A DNA stretch of 64,000 bases from Phycisphaerae bacterium (GCA_030372985.1 JAUCQB010000119.1:1-64000), one strand, 5' to 3'. Shown: positions 48,161 to 58,410, numbered from the stretch's first letter. Made by a program: numbers and translations. The notes: generated by a model from the sequence alone, not told the origin.

Positions 48161-49366
48161 ATGCTGTTCTGGATCATTGTCAAGCTGTGCCTCAAGAGCC
48201 TCTGGGCCAACAAGCTTCGGTCGTTCCTGGCCATGTTGGGTATCATCATCGGGGTGGCTGCGGTGATTGCCATGCTGGCCATTGGCAACGGGGCCCGCGA
48301 GCAGGTGCTCTCGCGGATCTCGGCGATGGGGACGAACCTGCTGGTCATCACCCCCGGGCACACCGGGTCCCGCGGGGTCACCAGCGGGCATGCCGAGACC
48401 CTCGTGCTCAGCGACGCCGAGGCCATCTGCGAACTTCCCGGCGTGCTGAGGGTCGCTCCCGCGGTTAGCGGTACACAACAGGTCAAATATGCCAACCAGA
48501 ACCAACCGGTACGCGTGGTGGGTACCTCGGCCACCTACCTGCCGATTCGCGATTTCGTCGTGGAGAAGGGCCACGCATTCACTGAGCTGGAGGCGGAACT
48601 CATGGCCCGGGTGGCCATTCTGGGCCCGGCGACGGTGGAGAAGCTGTTCGGGCCCAACGATCCGCTCGGTGAGATGATCAAGATCAAGGGGGTCAATTTC
48701 ACCGTCATCGGCGTGACCAAGGGCAAGGGCGACCAGGGCTGGTTTAACCCGGACGACACGGCCATCGTCCCGTATACCACGGCCATGAAACAGCTCCTTG
48801 GAGTCGACTGCTTGGGTGAAATCGATGTCCAGGTGGTTGAAGGGGGCGACCTGACCGCGGTTCAGGAGTCCATCACAAAACTGCTCCGCAAACGCCATCG
48901 GCTGGAAGAGGGAACCGACGACGATTTCTACGTCCGCAACCAGGCTGACTACATTCAGATGGCTACGCAGTTTAGCCAGACGTTCACCTACCTGCTCGGC
49001 GGGATCGCCAGCGTCTCGTTGCTGGTCGGCGGCATCGGCATCATGAACATCATGCTCGTGACGGTCACGGAGCGCACCCGCGAGATCGGCGTCCGCAAGG
49101 CCATTGGGGCCAGGGAGCGGAGCATTCTGCTGCAGTTTCTCATCGAGACGCTGATCATCAGCGGCCTGGGCGGGGCGCTTGGTGTGGGGCTGGGTCTTGC
49201 GGCATCCAAGGTGATCGGGGCGGTCACGCCCTTCGCAGTGTCGGTTCAGCTGTCAAGCATATTCCTGGCCCTTTCGTTTTCGGGCGCGGTCGGGGTTTTC
49301 TTCGGGTGGTATCCGGCCCGGCGGGCGGCGCTTCTCAACCCGGTGGACGCACTTCGATATGAGTGA
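48161..49366 (+). CDS. MacB-like FtsX-family ABC permease
   Basis: LWANKLRSFLAMLGIIIGVAAVIAMLAIGNGA; GGIGIMNIMLVTVTERTREIGVRKAIGARERSILLQFLIE. Confidence 0.92.
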   Translation: MLFWIIVKLCLKSLWANKLRSFLAMLGIIIGVAAVIAMLAIGNGAREQVLSRISAMGTNLLVITPGHTGSRGVTSGHAETLVLSDAEAICELPGVLRVAPAVSGTQQVKYANQNQPVRVVGTSATYLPIRDFVVEKGHAFTELEAELMARVAILGPATVEKLFGPNDPLGEMIKIKGVNFTVIGVTKGKGDQGWFNPDDTAIVPYTTAMKQLLGVDCLGEIDVQVVEGGDLTAVQESITKLLRKRHRLEEGTDDDFYVRNQADYIQMATQFSQTFTYLLGGIASVSLLVGGIGIMNIMLVTVTERTREIGVRKAIGARERSILLQFLIETLIISGLGGALGVGLGLAASKVIGAVTPFAVSVQLSSIFLALSFSGAVGVFFGWYPARRAALLNPVDALRYE

Positions 49367-51029
49367 GATCAATCGCATGCAAGGATGGCGGGTCTCGGCG
49401 AAAAGCGCTGTTGTCTGCCTGACGTCGCTGGTCTGCGGGTGCTTGAGCTCCTGCACCTCGATGGACACGACCAGCATTGCCGACTACATCGGCGCGGCTT
49501 CCGCCTCTCCGCAGGCGAGGCGGGCGGCCACGACCCGGCCGGCCAGGCGTGCGGTGGCCACTCGGCCGTCAACTCCGATGGCGCTGACCACCCGGCCGGA
49601 TGGGACGATGCAATTGACCATCACCAGCGCCATCGTGATGGCCCTGGAAAACAACCGGGCGCTGGTCGCCGAGAAACTAAATCCGCAGATCCGGCGAACC
49701 GTCGAGCAACAGGAACTGGCGGCCTTCGATCCGCTGCTGACCGGCCGAGTGAGTTACGGCCGCGAGCGGAGGAACCTGCCGTCCGTTGACGGAGAAAAGG
49801 TGTCTGAAATCACCGATGGTTTCGGCGCCCAGCTTGGTGTCGAGCAGTTCCTTCCGACCGGTACGACCCTGAGGCTGTTTGGCCAGACCGATGTCGTGCA
49901 GGGGGCTTTTCGCGAGGATGATGACTGGGCCTCGCGTGCCGAGCTGACCGCCACGCAGGCGCTGCTGCGAGGGGCGGGCGTGGATGTGAACCTAGTCAGT
50001 CTGCGACAGGCGCGGCTGGACACGCTCTCATCACAGTATGAGTTTCGGGGCTTCGCGCAGGAGCTGGTAGCAGCGGTGGAGGCGACCTATTGGGACTGCG
50101 TCCTCGCCCAGCGGCAGATTGAGATCGTCGAGAACTCGCTGGTGGTGGCCGAGCAGCAATACGAGGAAACGAAGGAGCGGATTCGGGTCGGCCAGCTCGC
50201 CGAAACCGAACTCGCCGCCGCCGAGGCTGAGGTGGCGCTGCGGCGCGAGAATCTGATCAACGCCCGCAGTGCGCTCGATACCACGCGGCTCACGCTGGCC
50301 CGACTGCTCAACCCGCCGGGGGGCCTGACCGGTCATGAGGACATCGTGTTTCAGACGCTGCCGACGGGCGTCGCGACGGAGCCCGATCCCGTCGAGCTGC
50401 ATGTCGAACTGGCCATGCGCATGCGGCCCGACCTGAACCAGGCCCGCCTGCTCGTGCAGCGCGATGAGCTCGAACTGGTCACGACCCGGAACGGCTTGCT
50501 GCCCAGGATGGATCTGTTCATCACCTTCGGCAAGACCGGCTATGCCAGTTCCTTTGGGCAGTCCGTCAGCAACACCGGTGGCGGCAACTACGACGTTCTG
50601 GTGGGGATCAGCGGAGAATACGCCCCCATCAATCGAGAGGCCAGGGCCAGGAACCAGCGGGCCATGCTCTCTCACGAACAGGCCCTCGCGTCACTGGACA
50701 ACCTCGCACAACTGGCCGAGGTCGACGTTCGCGGGGCCTACATCGAGCTGACTCGTTCCCAGGAACAGGTGCGCGCCACCGAAGCCACCCGCCGACTGCA
50801 GGAGGAGAAGCTCCGGGTCGAAACCGAGAAGCTCCGCGTCGGCAAGTCCACGTCCATTCTCGTTGCCGCCGCACAGCGCGATCTGTTGTCCAGCCAGATT
50901 GCCGAGGTCCGCGCCGTCGTCACCAACATCAAGGCGATGATTGAGCTCTACCGCATGGAAGGCTCGCTGCTGGAGCACCGGGCAATCTCCTGCCCCGGCG
51001 CCGAACCGGTTGAGCTGGCCGAGCAGTGA
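49359..51029 (+). CDS. TolC-family outer-membrane efflux lipoprotein-like
   Basis: Cys-rich signal region, TSAIVMALENNRALVAEKLNPQIRRTVEQQELAAFDPLL, long helical repeats; overlaps upstream permease by 8 nt. Confidence 0.87.
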   Translation: MSEINRMQGWRVSAKSAVVCLTSLVCGCLSSCTSMDTTSIADYIGAASASPQARRAATTRPARRAVATRPSTPMALTTRPDGTMQLTITSAIVMALENNRALVAEKLNPQIRRTVEQQELAAFDPLLTGRVSYGRERRNLPSVDGEKVSEITDGFGAQLGVEQFLPTGTTLRLFGQTDVVQGAFREDDDWASRAELTATQALLRGAGVDVNLVSLRQARLDTLSSQYEFRGFAQELVAAVEATYWDCVLAQRQIEIVENSLVVAEQQYEETKERIRVGQLAETELAAAEAEVALRRENLINARSALDTTRLTLARLLNPPGGLTGHEDIVFQTLPTGVATEPDPVELHVELAMRMRPDLNQARLLVQRDELELVTTRNGLLPRMDLFITFGKTGYASSFGQSVSNTGGGNYDVLVGISGEYAPINREARARNQRAMLSHEQALASLDNLAQLAEVDVRGAYIELTRSQEQVRATEATRRLQEEKLRVETEKLRVGKSTSILVAAAQRDLLSSQIAEVRAVVTNIKAMIELYRMEGSLLEHRAISCPGAEPVELAEQ

Positions 51030-51120
51030 AAGCAGCATCCTTATTCCCCTGACGAGACTGCGGGCCCATCCGCCTGCATCTTGCCGCATCTGTTGCTTTG
51101 CGATCACTCGTCCCTCTCGA

Positions 51121-51420
51121 TCAGAACCTCGATCGAACAAAAGACGGGGCCAGATAGGTCGCCAGGACAGCCGCTATGATGAACAGAAGGAATGCTACAG
51201 GATCCCTGCGGACCATTCCCATCGCTGCGAACACCAGCACGACCGGGATGGAAGCCAGCGCGAGCGTCCCGAAGACCATCGTTTGAGCCAGGCCCTCGAA
51301 CTTATGCCCCCCCCAGATCGCCGGGGGGATTGCGATCCAGAACGCAAGCGCGCCCACTACCGCCGCGCAGCAGGCAAACAAAGTCCAAACAGATGGGTGG
51401 TATGGTCTGAGCATGCCCAC
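51121..51420 (-). CDS. Small 3-TM hypothetical membrane protein
   Basis: WTLFACCAAVVGALAFWIAIPPAIWGG, MVFGTLALASIPVVLVFAAMGMV, FLLFIIAAVLATYLAP. Confidence 0.6.
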   Translation of the reverse strand: MGMLRPYHPSVWTLFACCAAVVGALAFWIAIPPAIWGGHKFEGLAQTMVFGTLALASIPVVLVFAAMGMVRRDPVAFLLFIIAAVLATYLAPSFVRSRF

Positions 51421-51582
51421 TGGCAGCCCTTTCCCTTTGGCAACACCGCACGGGACGCCGGGTGGTGAAGTCCACGGGTGTGGCGATGGTACATCGCACT
51501 TGCCGCAGGCTCCTCGGCAAACGGAGCCAGAATAAGGGATTTCACCGATTCAGGAGCGGTGATGTTCCCCTTTGTTGCCCCG

Positions 51583-52068
51583 TTAGAAGAGCGCCGGTTT
51601 GCCGAGCTTGCGCCGCACGACGGTAATCTGCGGCGCATGCATCATATCGTGGATGCCGATCGTGTTGAACATGGCCCCGACCGTCGGAGCATAGGTCCGC
51701 GCCTCCTCGGGCCCGGGCTTGTCGAGGTCGGTGTCGGGCAGGGCTTCCAAGTGGGCCAAGGTCGCGGCGCGCTGCTCATCGAGCCACTGGAGGTACTGCG
51801 ATTTCTTGTGGAACCTGGCCGGGTCGTCGCAGCCGGCCGTCTCCTTGGCATACGCTTCCGCAAAGCCCTTCGGCAGTGCGGGCATGACGTAGCCCAGCTC
51901 CGTGAGCCCGTTCTCGCAGATGAGCAGGTGGCCGAGCTGCCAGGCCGTGTGGTTTGCCCCGGGCACGGGTCGAACCAGCAAATCGTCGTCGGTAAGGTCC
52001 GCGAGGTATGACTTCAGAACGGAATGACACAACTCGAGCGAATGCTTGATCACATCTTTGGCGGTCAT
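51583..52068 (-). CDS. DinB-family protein
   Basis: LELCHSVLKSYLADLTDDDLLVRPVPGANHTAWQLGHLLICEN; HDMMHAPQITVVRRKLGKP. Confidence 0.85.
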   Translation of the reverse strand: MTAKDVIKHSLELCHSVLKSYLADLTDDDLLVRPVPGANHTAWQLGHLLICENGLTELGYVMPALPKGFAEAYAKETAGCDDPARFHKKSQYLQWLDEQRAATLAHLEALPDTDLDKPGPEEARTYAPTVGAMFNTIGIHDMMHAPQITVVRRKLGKPALF

Positions 52069-52355
52069 TTCAGCGTCTCCTGAGGGTGCTCCTCTTCTCG
52101 GTGAATTGCGATTCCACGTCTTTCGTGGCCGGCCCTGTTATTGTACACGATGCTTGCGGTGCAGGGCCACTCGACCTGATGTTCCGTCAGGAAGAGGGGT
52201 TTAGCAAGGGATGGCGGTGATCAGGCCGCCTTGGGAGCCCACCATGCGGCCCGTGGGTCGCTGCAGAGCAGACAGCAAAGGCTTGCCAGGCGGTGTGCAT
52301 TCTTCGCCGTCCAGCGAGCCACGTTGCGTCTGAGCCACCGCCCGACCAACAGCGA

Positions 52356-54185
52356 CTATTCGGCTGCATTCCGCTCGGCTTGCAGCAGTCCCATGAAGCG
52401 TTTGTGGGTCAGCTTGAAGATGATGCCGGTTACGAGGCAGATTGCCACGAAGACCGCGACGCTCGACCAGTTGCCGACGTAAGCCGAACTGAACGCGATT
52501 GTGCCGGCGGCGACCATGATCGCCCCGACGGCCGCAACGACCAGGCCGCTGGGGATATACAGGGCCGAGCGGGGCTGGATGCCGGCTTTTTTGGCGATCG
52601 GACCCCACCAGCCCAACGGTCGTGCCCGCTTGTAGAATTCGATCAGCCTTTCTTCCGGATCCGGCTTGGTCAGCAGGGCGACCAGAACCCAGAGCACGAA
52701 GGTCATCGCGATTGAGGACAGCACGACCGGATAACCCACGTCGCTCTTGGCGTCGACTGACAATCCGAAGAAGTCGGCGATTCGTGCGAACGTTTCGGCG
52801 ACCCATTCGAAGATGACGTACTGGTTGATCAGGAATATCGCCGGTCCGCCGAAAGACGCCGCCAGCCGTGCCTTGCCGTTGAACCGCCACCACCACCACT
52901 GACCCCAGTTGGCGGTGATTTCGGCGGAAGACAGACCGAGCATGAACAAGGAGATATTGATCACATTCTCAGCCGTCGTGGCGACTAGAATGGCCAAGCC
53001 CATGATTGCGATCATCACGATGCGGCCCACGTTCATGTAGTGGCTCATGGACGCTTGGGGCACGATCGAACGTTTATACACGTCGTTGAGGAAGACCTGT
53101 GCGCCGAAGTTCAGGTTGGAGCTGACGGTCGACATGATCGCCGCCGCCAGGCCGCTGACCGCCAGGCCCAGGAGACCGGCCGGCAGATACTCCTTCAGCA
53201 GCATGCCGTACGCGAGTTCCTTGTTGATTCGCCCGTCGTGCAGGCCGGGCCATTTGCACATCGCCCCCAGGGCCGGCATCGTGGTCACCGCCAGCAGGAA
53301 GAACAGCACGACTTCGGTCCATATGTACATCTTGGATGCTTCGCGGGCGTTCTTGCACGACAGGAGGCGCTGTCCCTCCATGGCCCCGGCCATCGGGGCG
53401 ACGTCGCCGCCATAGCCCACGGCCGTGCCCACCGTCCAGGCGATGATGCCGATGACCCCCAGGTACTCGTGGCTGGAAGGGGGGTGCCAGGTCACGACCG
53501 AGGTGCCGAACTGGCTCACCAGCGAGTCATACAAGCCTGATGGGCCGCCGAAATCAATCCAGACGGCGCCCATGAGAACGAACGCTGCGGCGATCATCAC
53601 CCAGGTCTGGATGAAGTCGGTCACCACCACGCCCACGTATCCGGATAACAGCACGTAAAGCATCAGCACGGGGATGACCACCAGGTAGGTTTCCCATTTC
53701 TCCCAGCCCAGCATGGGGTTGAGCACTTTGTGGATTCCCAGCAGGCCGGAACCGGTCCACGCGACCACGGCAATGAACGCGCTGCGGATCGAGACCCATG
53801 ACCGCATGGTCAGGGCCGGGGCTCCGACAAATCGGAACTCGTAGAACTCGGGCGAGGTGAAGATGTGGAGCCGGCGCCAGAACACCGCGAACAGAATGGC
53901 CCCGATCATCAGAGCCAGCCCGAACCTGCTGATGTACCACCAGCAGATACAGATGCCCGAGATGACGGTCATGCCGCAATAGGCGGTGATCGCGTCGGTG
54001 TTCATGCACGTGGCGGCGTAGGAAAAACCTGCCAGCCATCCGGGCATCTTGCGGTCCGCCAGGAAGTAGCTTTCCAGGTCCTTCTGGGCGCGTTTTCGGA
54101 AATAGAAACCCACGACGACAAGGCTGGTCATGTACCCGGCCAGCACCAGGTAGTCGAGCGTATGAAAAGCACTGTCAGCAAGCAT
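52356..54185 (-). CDS. Sodium:solute symporter (SSS family)
   Basis: YFRKRAQKDLESYFLADRKMPGWLAGFSYAATCMNTDAITAYCG; many TM helices; IMSTVSSNLNFGAQVFLNDVYKR. Confidence 0.92.
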   Translation of the reverse strand: MLADSAFHTLDYLVLAGYMTSLVVVGFYFRKRAQKDLESYFLADRKMPGWLAGFSYAATCMNTDAITAYCGMTVISGICICWWYISRFGLALMIGAILFAVFWRRLHIFTSPEFYEFRFVGAPALTMRSWVSIRSAFIAVVAWTGSGLLGIHKVLNPMLGWEKWETYLVVIPVLMLYVLLSGYVGVVVTDFIQTWVMIAAAFVLMGAVWIDFGGPSGLYDSLVSQFGTSVVTWHPPSSHEYLGVIGIIAWTVGTAVGYGGDVAPMAGAMEGQRLLSCKNAREASKMYIWTEVVLFFLLAVTTMPALGAMCKWPGLHDGRINKELAYGMLLKEYLPAGLLGLAVSGLAAAIMSTVSSNLNFGAQVFLNDVYKRSIVPQASMSHYMNVGRIVMIAIMGLAILVATTAENVINISLFMLGLSSAEITANWGQWWWWRFNGKARLAASFGGPAIFLINQYVIFEWVAETFARIADFFGLSVDAKSDVGYPVVLSSIAMTFVLWVLVALLTKPDPEERLIEFYKRARPLGWWGPIAKKAGIQPRSALYIPSGLVVAAVGAIMVAAGTIAFSSAYVGNWSSVAVFVAICLVTGIIFKLTHKRFMGLLQAERNAAE

Positions 54186-54197
54186 GCCGGTCGTTGC

Positions 54198-55379
54198 TCA
54201 CGCCTTGTCCTTCATGGTCTCGAACTCGCGCCAGCACATGTAAAGCCCGCGCGGGACATGGTAACAACCCTTCCACTTCCCGCCCTTGAGATCCAGCAGC
54301 GGTTCGCCACGGCGGTTCAAGTAGCCGAACCACTCGCCATATTGGGGGTCCGGAAACCGCTTCCATGTGTAGTCGTGGACTCGCTCGTACCACTGTCGGC
54401 AGTCGCTGCGCCCGGTGACGTTCCATGCGATGGCGAGTGCGACAAGCGTTTCGATGTGTACCCACCACAGCTTCTGGTCCCATTCGAGCTGCACCGGAGG
54501 CCGGTCCTTGATGTCACGGTAGTAGAGAATCCCCTCATATCGATCGTCCCAGCCGAACTGGATCAGGTTGACGATGGCGTCGACGCACTTGTCGATGACG
54601 GCCCGGTCGCCGCCAAAGCGGCGAATCGCTTCGATCATGAACCACATGGTCTCGATACCGTGGCCCGGCAGGATGATCCGGCCCTCGAAGCAGTCGGGAT
54701 GCGAGCCGTCCGGGGCCACGTTGTCCCAGGTGATCCGCCGCTCGTTGTCGTAGAAGAACGTCATAATCTCGCGGATGGAGTCGTCGATCGTCCGGTGAAT
54801 CTCATCGTCGGGCACGACGCCTTTAACTTCCAAGGCCAGATTGATCAGGATCATCGGAAAGGCCTGAGATTTCAGCGGCCGCGTGCCGGGGACCTGCTTG
54901 TTGTACTTGCCCTTGGGATTGTCCCGGCGTCTCAACACGTTGCGAAAGGTTGTGACGGCGATATCGGCGGTCTGCGAATCGCCGGAGGCCAGGGCATACT
55001 GCGCAAAGCCCATGGCCGCGAAGCAGTCGGTGAACCAGTTGTAGGGCTGAATGAGGGGCTTCCCCTCACGGGTCAGCGAGAAGTACCAGTTGCCCTCGTC
55101 GTCCGCGCCGTGCCGCTTGAGAAAATCGGCGCCGTGACGCGCGATCTCCAGCCAGGCCGTCCGCTGCTCGACCTGGCGGTACAGCATGGAGAACGTCCAC
55201 ACCTGCCTGGCCTGCAGCCAGATGAACTTGTCGGTATCGAACACGTTTCCCGCTCGATCCAGGCAGGTGAAGTAGCCGCCTTTGTCCCGGTCGATCGAAT
55301 GTTCTTCCCAGAACGGGATGACGTCTTCGAGCAGATGAGCGCGATAGAGATCGGAGAGTTCCGACAGGTTGTGGTGCAT
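54198..55379 (-). CDS. N-acylglucosamine 2-epimerase / cellobiose 2-epimerase family (AGE)
   Basis: HLLEDVIPFWEEHSIDRDKGGYFTCLDRAGN, WLQARQVWTFSMLYRQ, ILPGHGIETMWFMIEAI, KLWWVHIETLVALA, EWFGYLNRRGEPLLDLKGGKWKGCYHVPRGLY. Confidence 0.92.
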   Translation of the reverse strand: MHHNLSELSDLYRAHLLEDVIPFWEEHSIDRDKGGYFTCLDRAGNVFDTDKFIWLQARQVWTFSMLYRQVEQRTAWLEIARHGADFLKRHGADDEGNWYFSLTREGKPLIQPYNWFTDCFAAMGFAQYALASGDSQTADIAVTTFRNVLRRRDNPKGKYNKQVPGTRPLKSQAFPMILINLALEVKGVVPDDEIHRTIDDSIREIMTFFYDNERRITWDNVAPDGSHPDCFEGRIILPGHGIETMWFMIEAIRRFGGDRAVIDKCVDAIVNLIQFGWDDRYEGILYYRDIKDRPPVQLEWDQKLWWVHIETLVALAIAWNVTGRSDCRQWYERVHDYTWKRFPDPQYGEWFGYLNRRGEPLLDLKGGKWKGCYHVPRGLYMCWREFETMKDKA

Positions 55380-55661
55380 GAGATATGCCTCGACAAGTAC
55401 CCTTCTGGTGTCTCCGACAGCGGAAAGCCTGATCAGCGACTGCAGACTTCTCTTTCGTCCGGCGAACCGAGTCCCAACAGCCTAAGGACTACGCTTATCC
55501 CGTCAACTGTTTTCGAGGTCTCGCCGGTGTGTCGACTGCTTGGTCGGATCAAATGCGCAGATTTCGAACCGGCTCTGATGTAGAATCTGCACACGAGCCT
55601 TCGGGAAGATCGGCGGGCGGCGGCAAGAAGCGGTTTCGTAAGATCCCAGAGCGCGTTCGCG

Positions 55662-56498
55662 ATGAGGCAACCGCAGATACAGACGTGGGAACACGGCTCA
55701 TCAGGCCCCTTGGTTATCGTTCTGCACGGCGGGCCGGCGGCGGCCGGTTCCGCCCGGCCGATGGCCCGGGAGCTGGCGAACGAATTCCGGGTGCTCGAAC
55801 CGTGGCAGCGTGGCAGCGGGAATGAGCCGCTGACCGTGGCCCGGCATGTCGCCGACCTGCACGAGCTGATCGAGTCGCGATGTGGTCGTGAAAGGCCCGC
55901 TCTGGTGGGGGAGTCCTGGGGGGCCATGCTCGCCCTGGCGTATGCCGCGGAGCATCCCGATGCCGCCGGGCCGTTGGTTCTTGTCGGCTGCGGCACCTTT
56001 GACACGGCCAGCCGGACCAGGCTCATGCACACGCGCGAGCAACGGATCACCGAGGAGATGCGAGAGCACCTGAGAAACCTGGAGGCGGAGTGCCTTCAAC
56101 CCGCTGAGCGGATCAGGCGGATGCAGCAGGTCTTCTCGCGGGCAGACGATTATGAGCCGATCGTCGGCCGGAACGAGCAGGATATGACGCCGGAATTCGA
56201 TCTTGAGGCCCATACCGAGACCTGGAACGACATGTTGCGGCTTCAGGCCGAGGGCGTCTTTCCCGAGGCGTTTGGACGTATCAAGTCGCCTGTCCTGATG
56301 CTGCACGGTGACCACGATCCTCATCCGGGGCGAATGATCGAGGCCGTCCTGCGGCGGCACATGCCGCAACTGGAATACCACGAACTGGCCCGCTGCGGGC
56401 ACAGTCCCTGGAACGAACGCCACGCCCGCGAAGAGTTCTGTGCCGTCCTGCGGAGTTGGCTGTTCAGCAACATCGCCCCATCCAGTGCGGAATCGTGA
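55662..56498 (+). CDS. Alpha/beta hydrolase
   Basis: PLVIVLHGGPAAAGSARPMARELA, LVGESWGAMLALAYAAEHP (nucleophile elbow), LHGDHDPHPG, ELARCGHSPWNER. Confidence 0.9.
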   Translation: MRQPQIQTWEHGSSGPLVIVLHGGPAAAGSARPMARELANEFRVLEPWQRGSGNEPLTVARHVADLHELIESRCGRERPALVGESWGAMLALAYAAEHPDAAGPLVLVGCGTFDTASRTRLMHTREQRITEEMREHLRNLEAECLQPAERIRRMQQVFSRADDYEPIVGRNEQDMTPEFDLEAHTETWNDMLRLQAEGVFPEAFGRIKSPVLMLHGDHDPHPGRMIEAVLRRHMPQLEYHELARCGHSPWNERHAREEFCAVLRSWLFSNIAPSSAES

Positions 56499-56627
56499 AA
56501 GGCGACCCCGACACGACCTGCGGCCGTCGGCATTCCTTGAATCGCTCCAGAGCAGGGAGTATCTTTCTGGGTTGTTCGTGGCTTGGCCAGAGACGATTTG
56601 CGTCGATCTGAGAAGGAGCGACAGTTC

Positions 56628-57671
56628 ATGAGCGAAGAAGGCCTGTTTCAATCGCCGTGGAATTTCCTGGGCATGCCGGAGGACTTGGCCTCCCCGCAGC
56701 GAGCAAAGGCATGGTTACTGCCTGTTCCTTACGAGTCCACGACCTCTTACGGTGCGGGCACGCGCAACGGACCGGCCGCAATCATCGCCGCCTCGCGTCA
56801 GGTCGAGCTGTTCGACTGCGAGTTCGGCAACGAGCCGGCCATGGAATACGGTGTTCACACAATGAACCCGCTCGGCTTGGTCCACCGCAGCCCCGACCTC
56901 ATGGTCAAGGCGATCGAAGAGGCGGTCGCGGGGATTCTTTCGGGCACGCCACGGCCGGAGGTGCTGGTCCTTCTCGGCGGCGAGCATACGATTTCGCCAG
57001 GAGTCGCCCGAGGCATGGCCCGGTCGATCGGCAAGGACAACCTGGTCTGCGTCCAGGTGGATGCCCACGCCGATCTGCGCGACGAATATGAAGGCTCGCC
57101 GTTCAGCCACGCCTGCGCCGCCCGGCGGATTCTGGACGTCTGCCCGGTCTTCCAGATCGGCATCCGCAACATCTCGGCCGGCGAGGAGCCGTTTCGCCGC
57201 TCCTGCGACCGCGTGCACACGGTCTTTGCCGAGGAGTCCACGGCCGCCGACGGGGCGTTTCTCAAGGACCTGGCCGCGTTCGTTCGCGGCAAGCAGGTCT
57301 TTTTCACCATCGACCTGGACGGCCTCGACCCGTCGATTATGCCGGCCGTCGGCACCCCCGAGCCCGGCGGGATTCTTTGGCACCGAATGCTCGAGATCTG
57401 CCGGGTCATCACCCGCGAAGCCGCCCACATCCCGGTTTTCGACGTCGTGGAACTCGCTCCCATCCCCGGCTTTATTGCCCCGGATTTCCTGTCGGCGAAG
57501 CTGGTGTATAAGATCCTGTCGTACACGCTGGCCGATCTCAACGACGAGAGGTGGGCGCACGATCCCGAGCAGCTTGCCAGAGGGACCGCTGCACAGCAGC
57601 GGTTTGAGAAGGGGCAGTCGTGTACGCACGAGGACCTGAAAGAGCAACTGGAGCGTGAATCCCAGGAGTGA
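56628..57671 (+). CDS. speB: Agmatinase/ureohydrolase family
   Basis: LGGEHTISPG, VQVDAHADLRDEYEGSPFSHACAAR, FFTIDLDGLDPSIMPAVGTPEPGG. Confidence 0.92.
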   Translation: MSEEGLFQSPWNFLGMPEDLASPQRAKAWLLPVPYESTTSYGAGTRNGPAAIIAASRQVELFDCEFGNEPAMEYGVHTMNPLGLVHRSPDLMVKAIEEAVAGILSGTPRPEVLVLLGGEHTISPGVARGMARSIGKDNLVCVQVDAHADLRDEYEGSPFSHACAARRILDVCPVFQIGIRNISAGEEPFRRSCDRVHTVFAEESTAADGAFLKDLAAFVRGKQVFFTIDLDGLDPSIMPAVGTPEPGGILWHRMLEICRVITREAAHIPVFDVVELAPIPGFIAPDFLSAKLVYKILSYTLADLNDERWAHDPEQLARGTAAQQRFEKGQSCTHEDLKEQLERESQE

Positions 57672-57677
57672 TAGGAT

Positions 57678-57738
57678 CGGCCGTCGGCACCCCCGAGCCC
57701 GGCGGAATCCTGTGGCAACGGATGCTGGAGATCTGCCG
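57678..57738 (+). pseudogene. Agmatinase fragment (diverged partial repeat of 57343-57403)
   Basis: cggccgtcggcacccccgagcccggcggaatcctgtggcaacggatgctggagatctgccg matches the upstream speB segment with 6 differences in 61 nt, mostly at third positions. Confidence 0.8.
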
Positions 57739-57761
57739 CAGCTCGTCGGAGAACACGAACT

Positions 57762-58295
57762 ATGGACCAACTCGACTACTACCGCAAGCACCCTCCACGG
57801 TGCGTCAAGGATTTCAAAGTCCACCCTGTAATCCTCGAAGGCGCCGTCTTTGACGGTCACGGTTCCGACACCAATCCCGTATTCAGCCTGCACTGTCTTT
57901 GCGGCCATGCCAGACTCTTTGTGCTCGGGCACTATTGGCGAAATCCTTACTACGGGAACAAGTCATTCTTTGTCGACCCACTTGCGCTCCAATGCGAGGC
58001 CTGCGGCAAGGTCACGGGGCTTTTTGATGGGAGCGTTCACGGTTACGATCCTGAGTGTTGTGACTTGCACCCAGAGAGAGAAGGGCTGAGCGAACGCGTT
58101 GCGTTTGAGTGTGAGGAATGTGGACGCCAACCTTTCGTGGTCTTCGCCCGATTTGAATATCCCGATGATCTGTTCAACAAGGAGTTCGACGGCTTCCGCG
58201 GGCGCGAACAAGATCTGTTCACGTGGTTCAGCTTGCTCGGCATCTGTTCGAAGTGCTCTCGCCAGCTTGAGATCACGGATTTTGAGTGTTCCTGA
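57762..58295 (+). CDS. Hypothetical protein with four CxxC-type zinc-ribbon motifs
   Basis: CLCGHA, CEACGKV, CEECGRQ, CSKCSRQ. Confidence 0.75.
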   Translation: MDQLDYYRKHPPRCVKDFKVHPVILEGAVFDGHGSDTNPVFSLHCLCGHARLFVLGHYWRNPYYGNKSFFVDPLALQCEACGKVTGLFDGSVHGYDPECCDLHPEREGLSERVAFECEECGRQPFVVFARFEYPDDLFNKEFDGFRGREQDLFTWFSLLGICSKCSRQLEITDFECS

Positions 58296-58410
58296 TCCGA
58301 CATGAATCGTCACGAACTCAAGAGCAGGGAAGCTCTGCCCGTTGCCTGTGGGCAAGGGGCCAGACCTCGGTTCCCTGGGTTACCCGCAGCCTGGAGTTCG
58401 AGCTTTTGCC

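Noticed and set aside
53865-55583. 572-aa plus-strand ORF
   Set aside because: Antisense of the AGE epimerase and SSS symporter
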